Origin: Sitta carolinensis
Lineage: Eukaryota; Chordata; Aves; Passeriformes; Sittidae
Assembly (NCBI GenBank): GCA_032173965.1
Contig: CM063284.1
Span: forward strand, 100,316,410-100,380,409
DNA: 64,000 nt
Direction: 5' to 3'
A program made the position numbers and the translations under genes. The notes under the pieces are model-generated. The model did not search any database, was not told where the DNA came from, and worked only from the letters and a program-made list of their open reading frames with translations. Shown piece after piece: positions 34,519 to 47,155 of this stretch. Position 1 is the stretch's first letter, and each line of letters begins with the position of its first letter.

Positions 34519-34532
34519 GTTGCCGTGGCAGC
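34519..34532. promoter_or_regulatory. RFX X-box-like site
   Basis: GTTGCC-GT-GGCAGC is an inverted repeat fitting the RFX X-box with one mismatch in the second half (GGCAGC for GGCAAC). About 395 bp upstream of the SPIRE1 ATG. Confidence 0.4.
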
Positions 34533-34571
34533 CCCGAGTGAATCCTCTCGGCGCCCGCCATGGCGGCCGTG

Positions 34572-34586
34572 CCGGCAGGGGGCGCT
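34572..34586 (+). promoter_or_regulatory. CTCF-type motif in the SPIRE1 promoter
   Basis: CCGGCAGGGGGCGCT fits the CTCF core at all 15 positions, in the same orientation as the sites at 18431 and 33856. Confidence 0.6.
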
Positions 34587-34793
34587 GCGGCGGCGGGCGG
34601 TGCCGCGCGGCGGGGGCGGGCGAGGACGAGGACGCCATTGCGTTGCTATGAGCTGTCGCTCCCCCTGCGGCGGCGGCGGCGGCGGGCGGACCGGGCGCCG
34701 ATCCTGTGCCTGCCTTCCTCCTGACTCCTGCTGCCTGCCGCTCGGGCCGGGCTGTCCGTCCGGCGGCCTGGTGGCACTAGCGGGGCGAAGAGG

Positions 34794-34898
34794 ATGAGCA
34801 CGGCGGGACCGGGCGGCAGCAGCAGCAGCACAAGCAGCAGCAGCGCAAGCAACAGCAGCAGCAGCAGCCGCTGCCGCGGCGGCGGGGCCGGTCACTGA
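34794..34898 (+). CDS. Upstream ORF (34 aa, serine-rich) in the SPIRE1 leader
   Basis: ATG AGC ACG GCG ... CAC TGA, 35 codons, encoding 34 residues of which about half are serine from an imperfect AGC (CAG) repeat at 34817-34870. It ends 28 nt before the SPIRE1 ATG and is in the leader only if transcription starts upstream of 34794. It could reduce or tune SPIRE1 translation. Not known to make a functional peptide. Confidence 0.5.
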   Translation: MSTAGPGGSSSSTSSSSASNSSSSSRCRGGGAGH

Positions 34899-34926
34899 GT
34901 GAGGAGCACCGCGGCGGACGCAGGGC

Positions 34927-35233
34927 ATGGAGCCCCAGCCCGGCGCCTCCCGCCCGGCCGCCGAGGAGGAGGAGGACGGCGGCGGCGGGTCCGGCGGGCA
35001 GCCGGAGGCGCTGTCGCTGGAGGAGATCCTCCGGCTCTACAACCAGCCCATCAACGAGGAGCAGGCGTGGGCCGTGTGCTACCAGTGCTGCGCCTCGCTG
35101 CGCGCCCGCGCCCGCCGCGGAGAGACCCCCGCCGCCAGGCTGGGGGCGGCGGCCGCGCACCTCCGCGTCTGGCGGGACGGCGCCGTCACCCTGGAGCAGG
35201 ACGAGCCCGACCGGCCGCCCCCGCCCGCCGCAG
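34927..35233 (+). CDS. SPIRE1: SPIRE1 exon 1 (N-terminus and start of KIND domain)
   Basis: SPIRE1 is an actin nucleator that cooperates with formins in vesicle transport. Only the N-terminal exon is certain here. MEPQPGAS opens an acidic, glycine-rich leader ([12 protein letters not shown]), then the KIND domain begins with [20 protein letters not shown] and [14 protein letters not shown], followed by [15 protein letters not shown]; the core is nearly identical to the human protein. The exon ends at donor GCAG|GTAAGG after 307 nt (phase 1). Open reading continues past the donor to 35730 but is intron. The WH2 repeats, SPIRE box and FYVE-like zinc finger are beyond the window. Confidence 0.96.
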
Positions 35234-35418
35234 GTAAGGCCGGGGGGCCGCCGCCGCCGACCCCGCGCAGCCCCCGGCGGCAGCAGCCGGGGGTCGGGCG
35301 CGGGCGACCGCCCGTCTCCATCAGCCTTTGTCCGGGACGTGACTGTCCTTCCCGCCCGAGGGTCGCGGTGGGCGAGCGCTCAGCTTCTTCTTGGTCGTGC
35401 CGGGGACTGTGGGGGGTC

Positions 35419-35421
<3 letters not shown>

Positions 35422-35458
<37 letters not shown>

Positions 35459-35459
35459 T
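35422..35459. repeat. (GT)n microsatellite
   Basis: 30 bp of perfect GT repeat, then ATGTGTGT, just inside SPIRE1 intron 1. Confidence 0.95.
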
Positions 35460-38400
35460 CCCTGTGGCATCTCGGTGTCGTGCGTGGAGAGGCAGAACCC
35501 CTCGCTTGGGATGCGATCGCCTGCGTGCGGGCAGGCGACTGCGGGTTCAGTGTTTTATAATAGCGTCGTCTCTCCTGGTGCGTAATCAATCCCGTGTCAT
35601 CCGCGCTCCGGGAGCGCCGCTCTTGCGGGCTGCCCGCTCTTTAGGTTCCTCCGGCCGGGCCGCGCATCCCGCAGGGGCTCCCGGAGCAGTTTGGCAGCAA
35701 AAGGCACCTATTAGAAATAGATCCATTTAGATGTGTGGTGACACTAAGTAAGTGAGAAAGCCGTGTACAGGGGCTTAGCACCTACCATCTGTTTCGTTAA
35801 AATACCCAGGAAAGCGTATTTTGCATTGGAAAGGAAAATGAGGGCGCATGTCTGTTTCTCAGCCTTTCAAGGCTTCTGATTTTAAATGTGGAAAGCAGTA
35901 TTTTTTTGTTGCAAGTAAAGCTCGATTTCTGAAAAGAAATCAAAGGTGGGCAGGCAGAGGGATGTGGTCGATACATGATGGTATTCCCCGGTATCAGCCT
36001 AGTCCACATTCAACGTCACAGAATTTTCTGGGAGGACAGAGATTTCAGCATTTTCAAGTTGTGTGAATCAGAAGGCAGTGGTAAATTCACAAAATGGGAT
36101 TAATGGAGCCCTCAGCATTTAGAGCACGAATATTATGCCTGGTGTTACAATTTAATGAAGCCTTTTGATACAGTGCCTGTCTGAAAAGTCTTTTGGCAGA
36201 GACTTGAAGTAATCCACTTTGGAGCTAGTGGTAAATGCAAATATCAAAATATATTTAGTGGAAGAAAGGACATAATTTAGTTCTGCAATTGTAATGAGTC
36301 TAATAATGACTTCCATTTAAATGTGATCTGGTGTGCTTTTAAAATTGTTTTAAAAATCAGGTCTTTGTAATGTTAATTAAATGCCAGACCAACACCCAGA
36401 AATTCCAGGAAAATGCACTCCTGACCAAGGCATCTGCATGTCACAAGCACATTGAAGAGTTCTGTGTTGCATGTCGTGTGCTGCTTTTACTTACAGTCTT
36501 TTGAGATGACATCAAGACTTTCTTTTCTCTTTCCTATTGCAGGAAATACGTTAGTTCACCATGTATTTCTTTCTTTTGTGGCTTTTTTTTTCTTGCTATT
36601 GGTGGACTTACCCTATTTCCTCTTCCAATATATCATTACTGGCTGTAGGAGGGTGTTGAATATACTTGGACATAAAGTTTAGGCCCCTCACTGATATCCA
36701 GCATGTTTATGCTGAAGTTTTACTGTGAAAATTTTTTAGTCTACATGGGCTAACTTGTGTATGTTGATACCACATCTAAATTTTCAGATGACTATTTAAA
36801 AAAAAAATATTCCAGCCCTATTTTCCCACCTTATTCGTGTGTGTATTATTATTTTGTATAACACCACATGTGTGTACTTATATCTTGAGAATCTTAAGAG
36901 AGTATGTATATGTATCTGAACAAATGTAACCAGTCTGTTAAGACCTCCCAGGAAAGCAGAAGGCAGGAGCTATCCCAGGGAGAGAGTACCCCCTCCAGTG
37001 CCTATAATAGAAAAGGGGAGGCAGGGATTTTTCTGCCAGCTGTCCATTCGTAAAGCATCCTCGGTGAACCCTGTTTTCCATCAACTGCAGGCTGGTAGGT
37101 GCCTGGATTTGAAGAGAGGCAGGATTTCTCCTGGGGTCCTCTCCCCGCACCTGGCCTTCCTCATCTACTTAACTTTGAAAAGACTTTGGAAACAGAGGCT
37201 GCTCAGCCTCTAAGCTTTCACAAGCGATTTTGTGTGTTCTTTGATTTGTGAAACCTGGAGCAGGTTTTCACTGGCAATTGTTATATAGTTATACATTGAA
37301 TGTTGGGAATCCTCCATACTGAATATTGAGGAGCTGACAGAAGGCTTGCTTCTCGTTGATATCTCTTGAACTGTTCGTATTCTTTTCCTTACTGCTCACT
37401 GCATTCTCTTTGGCTGATGATTAATGAGCTTTCTCATCCAGTTACAGCTTGAGCCTCTGGAATGGGTGTTTGTTTGTAGGCTCCTGTGTTCTCTTGGCAC
37501 CAGTGAAAGCTTAGGAAGAAGCAATGCCCTGGCTCTGTGGCCTAGGGAGCAGTACATCGTAACAGGCCCTGAAGCTGTATGGTCACAGTAATTTTACTTT
37601 CAAGATACAAATTAAAGTTCTCTTGGAAAGAAGTACTGATTATGTAGAAACTAATGGTACTTTTCCAAAGCAGTTTCTCCTGAAACAGTTTACCAGTTCA
37701 TGCTCAATACTTGAAATTCCAAGTAACAATACATAGAAATTGAAGAAAAATGTCCTTGAGATAGGAAAGAGATGAGTTTTGCTGATAGAGGGGCAGAAGA
37801 ATGCCCTTGGAGTTGAATCCCAGTCCTTAAACAAAACCAGACTGGTTTTCAGATATTTCAAGTTTTATCTGTGTGATCTATTAATATTTCATTATCTTAA
37901 AAAAAAAAACAAACAAGGTTTTGGTTAAAATGAAGTAAAAAGATGAAGGATGAAAATGCCACCCAGTTGTTAATTTTCATGTCACCATTGGAATCACCTG
38001 AATCCCTGACAAGAGGAGGATCAGGAAGGATTCCTGCCTTTGTATTTCAGACAATTTAGATTTAAATGCCTGTGTCAGGAGGTTTGTTAGAGCAATAGGG
38101 GTTCTGCGGGTTAACACTGAGTTGTAAAGCTGTTTTGTTCTAGCAGTGCATAAAAAATGTATAGGTGTAGGTTGATGCATAGGTTTGGATAATTCACAGG
38201 AACAAACATTGGCTGTTAGTTTCTGTTTTAGTAAACAACAGAATCCTGTGTGGGCAAATAAAGGAATCCCTGAAGAATGGTGTCTTTGGGTAGTGAACAT
38301 TCGGGCTTTGTCCAGGATTGTGGCGAGCGATGTGACCAGTCACGCCTGTCAGTGGGGCTCAGGCAAAGTCAGGAGCAAATGCAGTCGTGTCACAGAGTTT

Positions 38401-39241
38401 GCTCTAGAGATGCACATGAAGGCATACTTTTACAGAGCAGTGCAAATCTTTTTACTTTTCCGGAACCAAAGTAAGAAAGAAAGAAGATTTTGCATGAATA
38501 TGCAAAATAAACATAAAGCTTGTGGTTGTCTTAGTATAGATCATTGTCTGACATCTAAATACCACAGAAGTGTGGGTTGCTTCGAAATACCCATGGTGAA
38601 ATTGGAGATACAGTGTAGAATTCATTTTCACTAATGGGTGCTTCAGCAGTCTTTGTTACTTGCAATTTATATGAAAAGAGCTAACGGTGGCTTCCAGTAA
38701 AGTGCCAGATGCAATAAAATTAACTTCTGAATGTGCTAAAATGTTTGGGGTAAATATGGTTTGACTCCTCCATGCTTTCTTCTTGCAGAACCGCATTTGC
38801 ACATTTTTATAAACTTGAAGCAGTAGTGAAATGTTAGATACAGGAGCAGAAAACCTGCACAAGAGCTGGAAGTTGACATCATGCCCTGGATCCAGGGGTG
38901 CCGGAGGCGGCTTCATTGGGGTTGTCATTGCTGCAAGCTGGATAAGGAGCTCTTGCTTTTCAGCACAGAGGCTGTGCTACCTCATTCCCAGAGGTGGGAA
39001 ACAGAACAGTTTTAGGGGTGAGCAGGCTTGATAGAATGAGGGTTTTCCCTGTATGTTTTATTAGTGCCAGATTCCTGGCTTAGCAAAGGCAGCCACTGGC
39101 TTTGGGCATTGCACTGAGCTCCAGAAGAGGAACAGCCATGAGGATCTCAGAAAGTGGCAAAGAAGAGTATTTTGAACACCGAGTCGGGCTCCCTTCCAGC
39201 TGTTGGCTGTTCAGGGCTAGCATGAATGTGGCAATCCTCGG

Positions 39242-39281
39242 CCTTCCGTCTCCCTTCCGTCTCCCTTCCGTCTCCCTTCCG
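39242..39281. repeat. 11-bp minisatellite
   Basis: 3.6 perfect copies of CCTTCCGTCTC in SPIRE1 intron 1. Perfect identity suggests recent duplication or an unstable array. Confidence 0.9.
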
Positions 39282-42200
39282 AGACCCTGAACCGTGGGTG
39301 ATGTCAGTGGCCCTTTTGCCTCGTCCTCTAGCCCTAGGAGAGAAAGCCACATGGGGAAATTACTGCTGACCTTACCAAAAGTGAGTACTATGCAGATTTT
39401 TCTCTTGGAAACCTGCCAGGCGTTCAGCAGGAGGGCATAATACATGGAGTATTCTGGCTTTGAATCAAAAAGATCACAGAAAAGTTGACTGCATGGTGGC
39501 TTTCATGGAACTTGGAGGGCTCAGGGTGAAACATGCTGGAGAAGAATAGTTTATGTTGTCTTGGCAGTTTTAATGACTACCATGTCCCTCTTACATCCTT
39601 GTGTGCCCAGGTTTTGGAAGGCAAAAATGGAGAAACAGGATGAATAAATGCAAATTCAGCTTATGTGTATGAAGACATTCTTATCTGTCAATCTCTGGTG
39701 GATTACTGAGGAAAAACATGCATAATTTTTAGATGAAAATGAATGTACTACCATTTTTTTTCTGATTTTGTTGACCCTTTTTAAAGATGATGGATGAGAG
39801 TAGCCTTTCTTGATGTTAAGTTTTGAACGAGGTGTTGCTATGAATAGTGCTAAAATAAATAGTATCTTTAGGGTGAAGACTTAATTATGTTCGGAATTCA
39901 AATCTAATGGAAGGTTATTCAGAAACATCTTTATCTAAAAATAAGGCTTGATGTATTGATCCTCACTTTTTTTTGTGAAAGAGCTTTAAGATAAATACCT
40001 ATAGAGGTATTTTAATATTGGATGTCAAGGTAGGAAGAAAATAGTACTAGACAGAAGAGAGGAGCCTCTTTGAGTCGATGCTTTTATCTCTTCTTGCTCT
40101 ACTGATCTATGGAAGAGAGAAAGCTTAGGCCTTCTTTACGCCAGGCTTTCTGTCATCAGTGTGGTTGCCAGTACATAAGCGTGAACTGGAAGGCTTCCAG
40201 TCATGGCTTATGTGGATGCATCCCGTGCACTGGGGGTTACATGGGCTCTCTGTGAATATCAGCAGATGCTGGGCATCCTACTGTAGGCAGTTCTGGTAGG
40301 GGAGGACAAGGTAAGCACAGAAGAGATCTCAGCATAACAAAATAATGGACTTGTTTTTTTTAAAGTAAGTGCATGTTTTAAATGCCTGCACGAAAGAAAT
40401 GGAAAGAAATTGCCAGCAGGGATAAGTGACCTTAGTTGCCTATATTTGTATGGAGAAATGTTGAAGATGGTAAGTATGCAGTGAATGAATGAACTCTGAT
40501 TTGGTGTTGTCTGAAAACTGCATTTATTCCTAAGGAAAACATTGAAATTTGAACTTTGAAACTTGAACTTTGAGGAATTGTGGGCTGCTGGTATTAATAA
40601 TGACTTAAGGTAAAAGATAAGACATTTGTACTTTAACAGAGATTTTCTCAGCTAATGCAGTAAAAACGTGTCTTTAGAAAGGCGAATGGAATTTTAGTTG
40701 TCATTGTTAACAGCAGTTGAAGAGAAGAGTGAAAAATGAGCCATCTGCCATGATGTTGCGGAGAGTTAATATCATGGCCCTATGGGGCATTGCTGGAGGA
40801 AGAGCTGCTTTTGGGGGTGGAATAGGTAATGGATAATGGAGTCCAGCTTGAGGGCTGGCTGGAAGTGATAGTTTACCCCACAGTGCCCAGTGAGAGACGA
40901 TGGGTGGGACTGGGGGAGCACGAGCGGAACTTTCAACATGAAGACAGTAGCAGTGTATAATGTGACAGAGGGGAAGAGAAAGAGAGAGAGGGAGAGCCTT
41001 GAACAGGAGGATTTAGAGCATGACAGGATCAGAGTGACAGGCAGTACAAATGACCCCCATGGCAGCAGAGCTGTGAATTAATCTTACCCAAGCCTGATTG
41101 GTTTGCCAAGCGTGCAGTTGGAATGTTGCAGGTAACAAGAGGATTAAAAGTATGTAACATCCTGCATCCATGCTGGCAATGAACATATCTTCATGAATGT
41201 GGAGAAGCTTTTCCATAATATCTGTTAAAGGAAATTGAGGAGTGTTTACTCTTTGTTTCTAAATTAGTTTATCACATTACAGCATCAGATCCAATAAGGA
41301 GACAATATTGTTCTATTCCTGATAAAACCTTAAAATAGCTTTCATAACACATGCAACTATGGTTGCATTACTGTATTTTGTTACTGTGCACTTTAAGAGG
41401 AGCAAAAGGAGATGAGTCACTTTGTATAGTGCAAATACAAGATGGCAAAGGCATAGCTGAGGTAGAGAAGAATTAAGAGAACTCCTTTTTCATTTACTTG
41501 AGAGAGTTTGTTAACAGCTGGTGACAGTTCTTAACCGATCTGGTAGTGCTGAGTTAGCAATTTAGAAAAGCTGTAACCTACTTGAAGCTCCGAATCCATC
41601 AAAAATGATGGGAGAAACTGCTGATGACTTAAATGGAGTCACAGTTCTGCTTGGAGCGCACATACTTGTTGAATGAGCAGACAGTTGGGTAGCTCCAGGA
41701 AAAATTAGACTATGATCAGAGTCACAGAAATTTTAAAAAATAAAAATCAAGACACATGAACTCTATAAATTCACACTTTTTTGGGGAAGAGTTGATACCT
41801 GTACAAGCTGGAGGAGGATGAGTGCAGTATCTGTGTTTAAGCATCTGCAGTAGACTGGCAGCTATAAATGGAGTCCAGCAGCACTTGGAGATGCAGAACT
41901 AACACAGTACTTATCTTAGAGTAACAAAAGTTGATGTGATCCCTAGGAAAACTTGCAGGTTTGCTAAAGAGAGCAAGCAGTGGAACACAGAAAAATTGTA
42001 TGTTGATCACAGCCTTGTGCACAATAGAAATGAGACAAGACAAAGAGCGACTATGTAATTATATCTTAGGAGGCAGCACTAAGGTAGCATGTATTTGTTA
42101 ATTTGCAATTTAATATTTTTATTACGAAATTTAACAGGGTATTAATACAGAAGACCTCTTAGTCATTACCTTTACTTTGTGCAATAGACAAAAAGTGTTT

Positions 42201-42539
42201 ATGATTGTTCAAAAAGGAGTAACTTCAATTAATTGTTGAGTGGAGAAAAGGCATGAAAGAAGACTGGCACAGGGAATTGATTGCCATTGATCTAGAAATC
42301 TCTCTAAGAATTTTCCTTCTATTCTATTAAAAGTTTTAGTTTTCTCTTTCCTTTCCTAAGCAGAAAAATGAGGCATATAATTACTAAGTCATCAGCTGTA
42401 TACTAATACAGAAATCATGAGTCATATCCAAAAAGCCACGTCTAAAAAGCCTCTAAAACATCATCCCATTTCTTGTTACCTTCTAATTACAGTTTAAAGG
42501 AAGGATATGTTGATCCTCAAAGCCCAAGAATTTTTCTTA

Positions 42540-42920
42540 AGAACTTGGGTCTCTGTGCTTCCTGCTCTGAGGGGTCTCTGATTACCTCTCCTAATCCAGT
42601 CTGCTTCCTTCTGCTTCCTCATGTTATTGCTCTTTTTGACCTTCTTCCCTGCATCCTGATGTGTCTTACTCCTAAGATATCCTTTGCCTATATTTGTCTG
42701 TAATATTTTTCACTTTTTTTCCCTGTTTCCTTTTATCATACGAGTTTTCACTGTCTGTCCTCAGCCTGGCTTACTTCACCTACATCAGTATCTTCCTCTC
42801 CCTTCATTTAATTTCAAATCTTATTCTTTGCATATTTATCTCTTTTCCTTCTGTGGCATGATTGCCTTTGCTTTCTTCTTTCATTCCCTTTCCTTTTATT
42901 GGTGCTTATCTTGACTCTTG
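42540..42920. other. Pyrimidine-rich stretch in SPIRE1 intron 1
   Basis: About 380 bp strongly biased to C and T on the + strand (cttccttctgcttcctc, tccctgtttccttttatc, tcttcctctcccttc). No repeat family recognised. Confidence 0.5.
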
Positions 42921-45900
42921 TATTAATGAACTTGTAATTTTTGGTAACTAATCTTACCACTTTCAGGTTAGTTACCAAATCTCCAGTTTTTGGTAATTCC
43001 AAAGTTACCAAGACTCCAGTTTCTGAATGTTTAAACATGAATCCAAACTTTTTTTTTTGTCTTACTTGAGGAGTCCTCATTGTCTTAAGGGCAAAGAAGT
43101 GCTCACAATTGTAGCTATGGTACCTCTTGAAGATGTAGAAGCTACAAAGCAAATAAAAATTCAGTTTATTGTTAATTTAGGGGGTGTGACTAAAGACCAT
43201 TCAAGTCAAGGAACTTGAGTTAGTGACTCTCATGTTCTTCCTTGCTCCCTTTCCCTAGGTTAGACCATATGTTCCTTCTTCATCCTCCTCTTCCACTGTC
43301 TTCCAGTACATACAGGCAGTCTGTCATTGCTGAGGGCATCTTGAGTTCTGTTGTTGTAGCAACAGCAGCTTGATTTCACTTCAAACTTGCAAAGTGGGCT
43401 GTGACATTTAATTATAATATTAATCTTTAACACAAAATGAGCGTCAGGGTTGTTGCCAATATGTGCATCAGTCACAGTGTTGCCAGAAAATTAGTGCTTA
43501 TCATATCAATTCTGGAAGAAGCTGTCTTGAAGGAACTGCCTTTGGATGTGAGCAGAGGAGTCTGAGACACTAGAGGAAGGCTAAGGAGATGCTCAGCTGC
43601 AGGGCTCTTAAACCAGCTGATTATAGCTGAAATAGTAGTTGTGTAATTGTGGTGTCACATCTCTAAAGTCAACTCTGTAGCTTGATTTTTCTTTAGATAG
43701 AGGAGTGCAGATGGGTTGGCACATCCCACATACTGTCCTACAAATAGCCTGGGTCAGTCCATTCTAACATACTGAATTATCTATGTTGCTTTTAAAACTC
43801 AAATGTGTGCTTCTTAACCATTGGTAGGAGTACAGGGAGCTTCTGCCTTAAGGGATGAGACAGTCTTCTCTAGTGCTTGAGGAAAGTTTGTCATGAGTCC
43901 TCTTGCTGAGGATTTCACAGAAGAATACTTTTCAAATAGAAATATTAAAGAACAAAAAATTATTGCCAAGGTTTGGGGTTTCTTTTAATTTTTTTTTTCC
44001 TGTCAAATGTGTCTCTCTGAAAACTGTTTTTAGAAATACAGGAAACCTCCAATGTAAGTTACTTTCCTTCTTTCAAAAATGGTTCACTTTTTGCATTTCA
44101 ACAAGCTGAGAGTGAAAAATTATCTAATTTTCCAAACTGTAGTTAGTTTATAAACTGAAGTTGACAGTTAAAGTTATGCTGTTTACTAGTAATGAATGCA
44201 TTAGCTCTATTTGAAAACTGTAATGGAAAATTACTGTTGAATATTTTTTGGCAGTAAGAGTGGTAAAAGTGCTGCACAGATGAATATCTAATTGAATGGT
44301 TCTGAAGTCTGGAAAAATCTGCATTTACGTTAAGAATCAGCAGCTGAAATAGTTTTTTAAGGCTTCACCTGTTTACCAGAGAAGCACTCCATCCTGCTTG
44401 CAGACAGAGACTGTTCTATGACTTAAGGGGCTTTTTTTTACTTCAGTGCTAATGAAGGGAGTGTGACCCTTAGGCTACATTTATGAGTTACTGCTTCTTC
44501 AGTCATGTCAGCTGAAGAGAGAATAAATTTCTACTCCCAGCCAGTATATATAAAGCCAGTGTAAATAAATTGGCTTGAAGGGGACATATAGAAGTAAATT
44601 CATTTCAGTCTTGATAGATGCATCTAAGTGCATCAACAGTATTGTTAATAATCTCTTCAGAACTGTAGTAAATTCCCAATGGAGGGAGTCCACAAGTGGC
44701 TGCAAACAGCTTTGGGAAATCTGCTAAGTGTATAGCTGGTCTCAGGGTACAGAGGCCTATGGAATGGTTAATAATTACAATAATGCAGTGTATATTAAAA
44801 TGTTGTAAGTCAGTCTCTTGCACCAGCTAGGATACTGTCTGGGTGCATGAAAGATGAAAGACTTGTTATTCCCCCTTCCTGCACCAGCAAGTGCACTCAT
44901 GACAATACTGTTCGGTTTTAAAATGCCAGTGTAAACAGAAAGAAATAGTTGAGTTTAATAATAAAAAAAAAGCACTCCAGAGTTTGAGTTTTCCTTGAGG
45001 AACAGCTTTCATGGAAGTTTATCAAAGGAGCTTCAAGATAAGCTTCTTGCTGTTACTTTCATAAATTCAAGTTTTATCTTTCTTGATTTGGTCTGAGCTG
45101 ATTTATTTGTTTCCTGTGCTTCAGGACTTGTCTGGAGCTTCTGCTAAAAGGATAGTCATAGGATCTCAGCACTGCTGTAAGGTGCAGCAATGGGTACTTG
45201 AGGCTACTCAGAGGATCTAGTGGACAGCTTGGCTGCTGTTCCCTTAGGCCACAGGAGATACAAGTCCAGATATTTTAAACTATCAGTGATTGCAAACATT
45301 GGTGGCCTACTGTATACACTGCATTGCTATAGGTTTAAAATTCGTACTTTTTAATGAAGTAGTATTTAAAAAAAAAAAAAAAAGTAATACCTTTTTAAAA
45401 ACAGCACGTGCTTTTTTTCTTCCCCTAACTTGACTACATTTCTCTGAATTAATCTTGTACCATCTTGTGTCATAAAGATACATTGTTTTGGTCACCCGTC
45501 ATTTCATTTCACAAAAGTAGCCCCTAATATTTATAAATCTATTAATAATCCTAGCAATTAAAAAACATTCTCAGTAAATCTCTCCTGTTAATAACAATCA
45601 CGTGAATGTTACCACTTTAAACACCAAAAAATCTATTATTGGATCTGAAAGTGAATGAACGAGAGGTACCAGTCCTTTTGAACAGATAATATGTGAATGC
45701 AAAAGCCTTTTTAAGTCACTCATTTCCGCTTGGTTTTGAAGTCAGACACCAGAGCTAAGCATTAGCTTTCTTTGGCAACAGCTCAAAAGGAAAGTAAACA
45801 ACTTTCACTCTGTTAGGTGGGTGTTCCCTATTCATTCAGGATGTGTTTAACCTTTAGTTTCAAAGGGAAGGTGACCAGTTCAGTATGAAAAATTATTTTT

Positions 45901-47155
45901 TTTCTGTGCAGGTGACTCTTCCCAGAGCTGAGTGTTTTGCATGCAGTTCTCATTTGTCATATGAAGTCAGTGTGATCACTCCTCTGTGCCAGCATTGTGC
46001 CAGCCAGTTGGTTGAGATTCCTTGGGCTTGTCAACCAGTCTGATAAAATAGTCCTTCTAGTTATGAGTACAAATCCCAGGCTTTGCCAAACTATTGCAGT
46101 AAATCCTTCCTAACCATCACCTGAACATGTGCTCTTAGAGTACGCACAGTCAAGCAAATGCATCCCATTCTGGTTTTTGAGTACGTGAGGTATCAGAATT
46201 GTCATATGTTTTCTAGGCTCTAAGCTATTGGGTCCAAAGCTGCAAATTCTAAACCAGCAGTGTGAATGCAATGAAGCTGAAAAGCTAAGACAAAAAATGT
46301 AGAATTTGATATCTATGTGTTTTGAAATTAAATTTTGGGTAGATCCCCTTTCAAGTGGTAGATTTCTGTGGAACAATTAACTTTTTTGAATAAATTTTGT
46401 CCAGCAGGAAGTCATTCTGCCAGGATTCCTTCACCCTAATTTGATAAGGATTATTAATACAAAATTATAAACTTGCTGCTTTTAGTGACATGATGCTTTC
46501 CTAATGTGCTGTGAAATTTCAGTCTTCTTTTTGCTAAGCTGTCAAGTCACTTTGGTATAAAACTGTTTTGTGTTTCAGAAAATTGAGATTTCAGCTTAAT
46601 GAAACAGTTCAAGAACTTAATTTTTCTTTATTATACAAATTCCACAGTGATGTTTCTGAACTTGGAGGAAATGCAAAACTTGACAAGTGGGACTTACAAA
46701 AATAGTACAGTAATGTTTTAACTTTAATTTGCTTGAACTTCATATTTCTGTTGAACTCTTTGAAATCCCAGATGAAACGGTGGCTTTTCCCTAGTTTATG
46801 AATTGATGTTTCTTATTCTCTTGAAATAAGTATTTGCTACTGGTTAATTTATGCCAGCATGTTTTCATGTTCCCTCCATGGCCAAACATCAATCATATGA
46901 TTTAAATAATGAAGCCAGGCATTAAAGACACATCTTTCTAAAAGCCAGTATTGTAAAGGATCCGAAGAAAAAGGGTAGGGCCTTCTCGTTGTTAATACCA
47001 TGATGCATATGTAATAAAAGCATTATTGAAATGTGTGATTCAAGTAAGACAATGAATACTTGGCAATTACTCAAAAAAGAGAAGCAACTCAACTTTTTAA
47101 TTTTGTTCTTCCATCATTTCTTACTTTATCTGAAAACTTTTCTTTTCTCTTACAG

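Larger units (their letters stand above)
34400..35400 (+). promoter_or_regulatory. SPIRE1: SPIRE1 CpG-island promoter and 5' UTR
   Basis: About 1 kb of dense CpG surrounding SPIRE1 exon 1, with GGC/CGG runs (34663-34685, 34875-34888). It holds an RFX-type X-box at 34519, a full CTCF-type motif at 34572, and a CAG/AGC-rich 5' UTR with a short upstream ORF. No TATA box seen. The transcription start is not determinable here. Confidence 0.8.
35234..47155 (+). other. SPIRE1: SPIRE1 intron 1
   Basis: 11.9 kb. Holds a (GT)n repeat at 35422, an 11-bp tandem repeat at 39242, a GA-rich tract near 40971-40995 and a pyrimidine-rich stretch near 42540-42920. No further gene recognised. The longest open frame (38185-38634) lacks an ATG start and looks accidental. 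Confidence 0.8.

Noticed and set aside
34362..34928. 188-codon minus-strand ORF, Ala/Arg/Pro-rich
   Set aside because: Composition reflects the SPIRE1 CpG island and CAG repeat read backwards; no recognisable domain.
35234..35730. Open reading beyond the SPIRE1 exon 1 donor
   Set aside because: The GTAAGG donor at 35234 and loss of similarity to SPIRE1 mark this as intron; it crosses the GT microsatellite.
38185..38634. 149-codon ORF in SPIRE1 intron 1
   Set aside because: It has no ATG at the start, no flanking splice sites I could tie to SPIRE1, and no recognisable protein.
42814..43218. Overlapping ORFs on both strands (112 and 63 codons)
   Set aside because: They lie in a pyrimidine-rich intronic stretch; the Lys/Arg-rich minus-strand product is the expected translation of such sequence.
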